From NCBI RefSeq assembly GCF_036689865.1, contig NZ_JBAHUQ010000009.1, forward strand, positions 1 to 64,000: 64,000 bases of DNA. The letters are read 5' to 3'. The notes below the pieces were generated by a model. It made no database searches and had not been told where the DNA came from. It saw nothing but the letters and a program-made list of their open reading frames with translations. Positions within the stretch are counted from its first letter, which is position 1, and each line of letters starts with the position of its first letter. This stretch comes from Magnetococcus sp. PR-3 (GTDB lineage Bacteria; Pseudomonadota; Magnetococcia; Magnetococcales; Magnetococcaceae). Positions 63,137-64,000 of this stretch are shown in pieces. A program made the translations under genes and the position numbers.

Positions 63137-64000
63137 TCAGAGCACACCTTGCCGTTGCAAAAAGGCCACCACCTGATTGGCCAGATTCTCCGGGGTTTCA
63201 TCCCCTGCCGCCAAATGCAGGTCGGGGTTATCTGGCGCCTCATAAGGGCTGCTAATGCCGGTAAAGTTGGGGATTTCACCCAAGCGGGCCTTTTTGTACA
63301 GCCCTTTGGGGTCACGCTGCTCACACACTTCCAGAGAGGCATCCACAAACACCTCAAAGAACTCCCCCTCCTCCATCAACTCACGGGCCATGCGCCGCTC
63401 GTTACGGAACGGCGAGATAAAGCTGACACAGACAATCAGCCCCGCCTCGACCATCAGCTTGGAGACCTCGGCAATACGGCGGATGTTCTCCACACGGTCT
63501 TCATCCTTAAAGCCCAGATCCCGGTTTAGACCATGGCGTACATTATCGCCATCCAGGCACATGGTGCGTTGGTTCATGCGGTAGAGCTTCTGCTCCACCA
63601 GGTCAGCCACCGTGGACTTACCCGAACCCGACAAACCGGTAAACCACAACACACAAGGATGCTGGGTGTTGGCCTTGGCCCGGGCATGCTTATCCACCTT
63701 CATGGCGTGCTGGTGAATATTGGCCGCCCGCCGCAGGGCAAAGTCCACCATGCCACAGCCGACGGTGGCGTTGGTTATACGGTCCACCAACACAAAGCTG
63801 CCCAGCTCGCGGCTCTCTTGATAACGATCAAACGGCAGCGGGTGATCCAACGCCACATTACACACCGCCACATCGTTGAGTGACAGATGCTCCGCAGCCA
63901 TATGCTCGCTGGTATTGATATTAATTTTATGCTTGATCTTGGTAATCTGCGCCCGCACCGCAGCGGTGCCCATACGCAGCTGGTAGGAACGACCCGGCAG
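63137..64000 (-). CDS. cysNC: CysNC: sulfate adenylyltransferase subunit fused to APS kinase (3' part)
   Basis: The window edge cuts the gene; the visible 287 residues end a CysN/CysC fusion. The first 100 (LPGRSYQLRMGTAAVRAQI..., LDHPLPFDRY, GSFVLVDRITNATVGCGMVDFAL) are the last beta-barrel domain of the sulfate adenylyltransferase GTPase. The rest is adenylylsulfate kinase: P-loop GLSGSGKSTVADLV, CLDGDNVRHGLNRDLGF, IRRIAEVSKLMVEAG, DPKGLYKKARLGEIPNFTGISSPYE. Together they activate sulfate and phosphorylate APS to PAPS for assimilation or sulfation. Confidence 0.95.
   Translation of the reverse strand: MPGRSYQLRMGTAAVRAQITKIKHKININTSEHMAAEHLSLNDVAVCNVALDHPLPFDRYQESRELGSFVLVDRITNATVGCGMVDFALRRAANIHQHAMKVDKHARAKANTQHPCVLWFTGLSGSGKSTVADLVEQKLYRMNQRTMCLDGDNVRHGLNRDLGFKDEDRVENIRRIAEVSKLMVEAGLIVCVSFISPFRNERRMARELMEEGEFFEVFVDASLEVCEQRDPKGLYKKARLGEIPNFTGISSPYEAPDNPDLHLAAGDETPENLANQVVAFLQRQGVL

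Noticed and set aside
1-64000. Magnetosome or prophage genes
   Set aside because: No mam/mms genes, phage structural genes, integrase or transposase are seen in the window.

Overview
The window is a gene-dense bacterial chromosome segment (about 55-58 percent GC by eye) from a Gram-negative proteobacterium. It carries LolCD lipoprotein export, an outer-membrane porin, periplasmic binding proteins and a periplasmic c-type cytochrome. The xseB-ispA-dxs-tlyA block, a prfB without the programmed frameshift, MutL with an endonuclease motif and the many hybrid histidine kinases suggest an alphaproteobacterium-like or Magnetococcus-like marine organism. This is an inference from gene content; no rRNA, tRNA or magnetosome gene is present to confirm it. 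Layout: 0.05-3.6 kb is a minus-strand surface-glycan or modification operon (FkbM-hydrolase fusion, glycosyltransferase, methyltransferase). 3.6-4.6 kb is a repeat-bearing intergenic region, followed by a DUF455 ferritin-like gene. 5.6-16.8 kb holds minus-strand genes for aryl or branched substrates: porin, binding protein, LivHMGF ABC transporter, CBS-ACT regulator, thioesterase, phenylacetate-CoA ligase and indolepyruvate:ferredoxin oxidoreductase IorAB. A HisC-type aminotransferase is divergent from it. 18.3-19.8 kb is a GC-rich stretch without a recognisable gene. 19.8-22.0 kb has xseA and an M23 peptidase. 22.1-27.9 kb is a looser region with direct repeats, two TetR regulators, a tusA-dsrE2 sulfur-carrier pair and an arylamine N-acetyltransferase. 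28.0-32.0 kb is the xseB-ispA-dxs-tlyA isoprenoid and housekeeping block. 32.1-34.5 kb looks like a decaying metal-related cluster (cytochrome, His-rich ORF, frameshifted HupE/UreJ-like gene, frameshifted membrane-anchor gene). 34.9-42.3 kb holds a receptor-type adenylate cyclase, a DnaQ-like exonuclease, a cNMP-CBS-DUF294 protein and a VC_2705-type solute symporter with its DUF4212 small subunit. 42.3-44.5 kb is non-coding: an AT-rich part with a thrice-repeated palindromic motif, then a threefold 0.32-0.34 kb repeat carrying an expanding 21-bp minisatellite that ends at the mutL stop codon. 44.5-58.8 kb is a ten-gene minus-strand run: prfB, lysS, lolC, lolD, a hybrid kinase, an M50 protease, trpS, an RluB-type pseudouridine synthase with a long RGG-repeat extension, an endonuclease III-like gene and mutL. 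The right end has a broken small gene, a PhnD-like binding protein paired with a hybrid histidine kinase, and the 3' part of a cysNC fusion. How the genes work together: three proposals stand out. First, the Liv-PaaK-Ior genes could activate arylacetates and interconvert aryl-CoA and aryl-pyruvate, with the HisC-like aminotransferase next door as a possible final step. Second, the TetR gene at 27.2-27.8 kb and the tusA promoter share a TTGACC-N4-GGTCAA type operator, which suggests a small regulon around sulfur transfer. Third, the adenylate cyclase lies close to a cNMP-binding DUF294 protein and a symporter, which suggests nucleotide-controlled uptake. No clear novel defence system, CRISPR array, prophage or insertion sequence was found. 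The most unusual items are the repeat structures, the RGG extension and the decaying metal cluster.
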